A stretch of 7,276 nucleotides of DNA from Gammaproteobacteria bacterium (lineage in GTDB: Bacteria; Pseudomonadota; Gammaproteobacteria; Magnimaribacterales; D2472), in contig PAJW01000036.1 in assembly GCA_002710265.1 (NCBI GenBank), positions 39,470-46,745 of the forward strand. Direction: 5' to 3'. The notes under the pieces were generated by a model. It saw only the letters and a program-made list of their open reading frames with translations, was not told the origin of the DNA and did no database searches. The position numbers were made by a program, and so were the translations under genes. Below, one piece after another: positions 7,260 to 7,276 of this stretch (the first letter of the stretch is position 1; every line of letters begins with the position of its first letter).

Positions 7260-7276
7260 GTAGTTTTAGTTTTAAA

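Overview
All genes in this 7.3 kb window lie on the minus strand. In transcription order (high to low coordinates) they are: a 945-residue TonB-dependent outer-membrane receptor (4411-7248); a rho-independent terminator (4366-4392); a 146-residue secreted protein that looks like a stand-alone TonB C-terminal domain (3897-4337); a 323-residue exported metallo-beta-lactamase-fold hydrolase of the NAPE-PLD/RomA type (2804-3775); tRNA-Ala(GGC) (2685-2760); and the first 871 residues of a large lipoprotein (1-2615) that leaves the window still open. The lipoprotein has a poly-glycine tether, an Ig-like domain, an EF-hand-like loop, a helical segment and a stack of VCBS/cadherin-like repeats.

The window suggests a Gram-negative, AT-rich gammaproteobacterium. 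A TonB-dependent receptor ending in phenylalanine, a lipobox lipoprotein and a tRNA with encoded CCA all fit this. The low GC, short intergenic gaps and receptor style resemble marine oligotrophs such as the SAR86 group. That placement is inference from general style and has not been tested by alignment.

Region by region: 1-2615 is coding throughout. Every codon of the minus frame was read down to position 3 without a stop. 2616-2684 is a short spacer with no convincing hairpin. 2761-2803 carries a good sigma70-like promoter for the tRNA. 3776-3896 is AT-rich, with one -10-like box and no clear terminator. 4338-4410 holds the terminator and perhaps a minimal promoter. 7249-7276 holds a strong Shine-Dalgarno site for the receptor.

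All four proteins act in the envelope or at the cell surface: nutrient import (receptor), possible TonB-related periplasmic function (146-residue protein), periplasmic metal-dependent hydrolysis (MBL enzyme) and surface display or adhesion (lipoprotein). A shared pathway cannot be shown. The terminator and tRNA break the run into at least two, probably three or more, transcription units. Nothing here amounts to a clear new multi-gene system. The points most worth checking are the solo TonB-C protein beside a receptor, the terminator that leaves almost no leader for the next gene, and the cadherin-stack lipoprotein.
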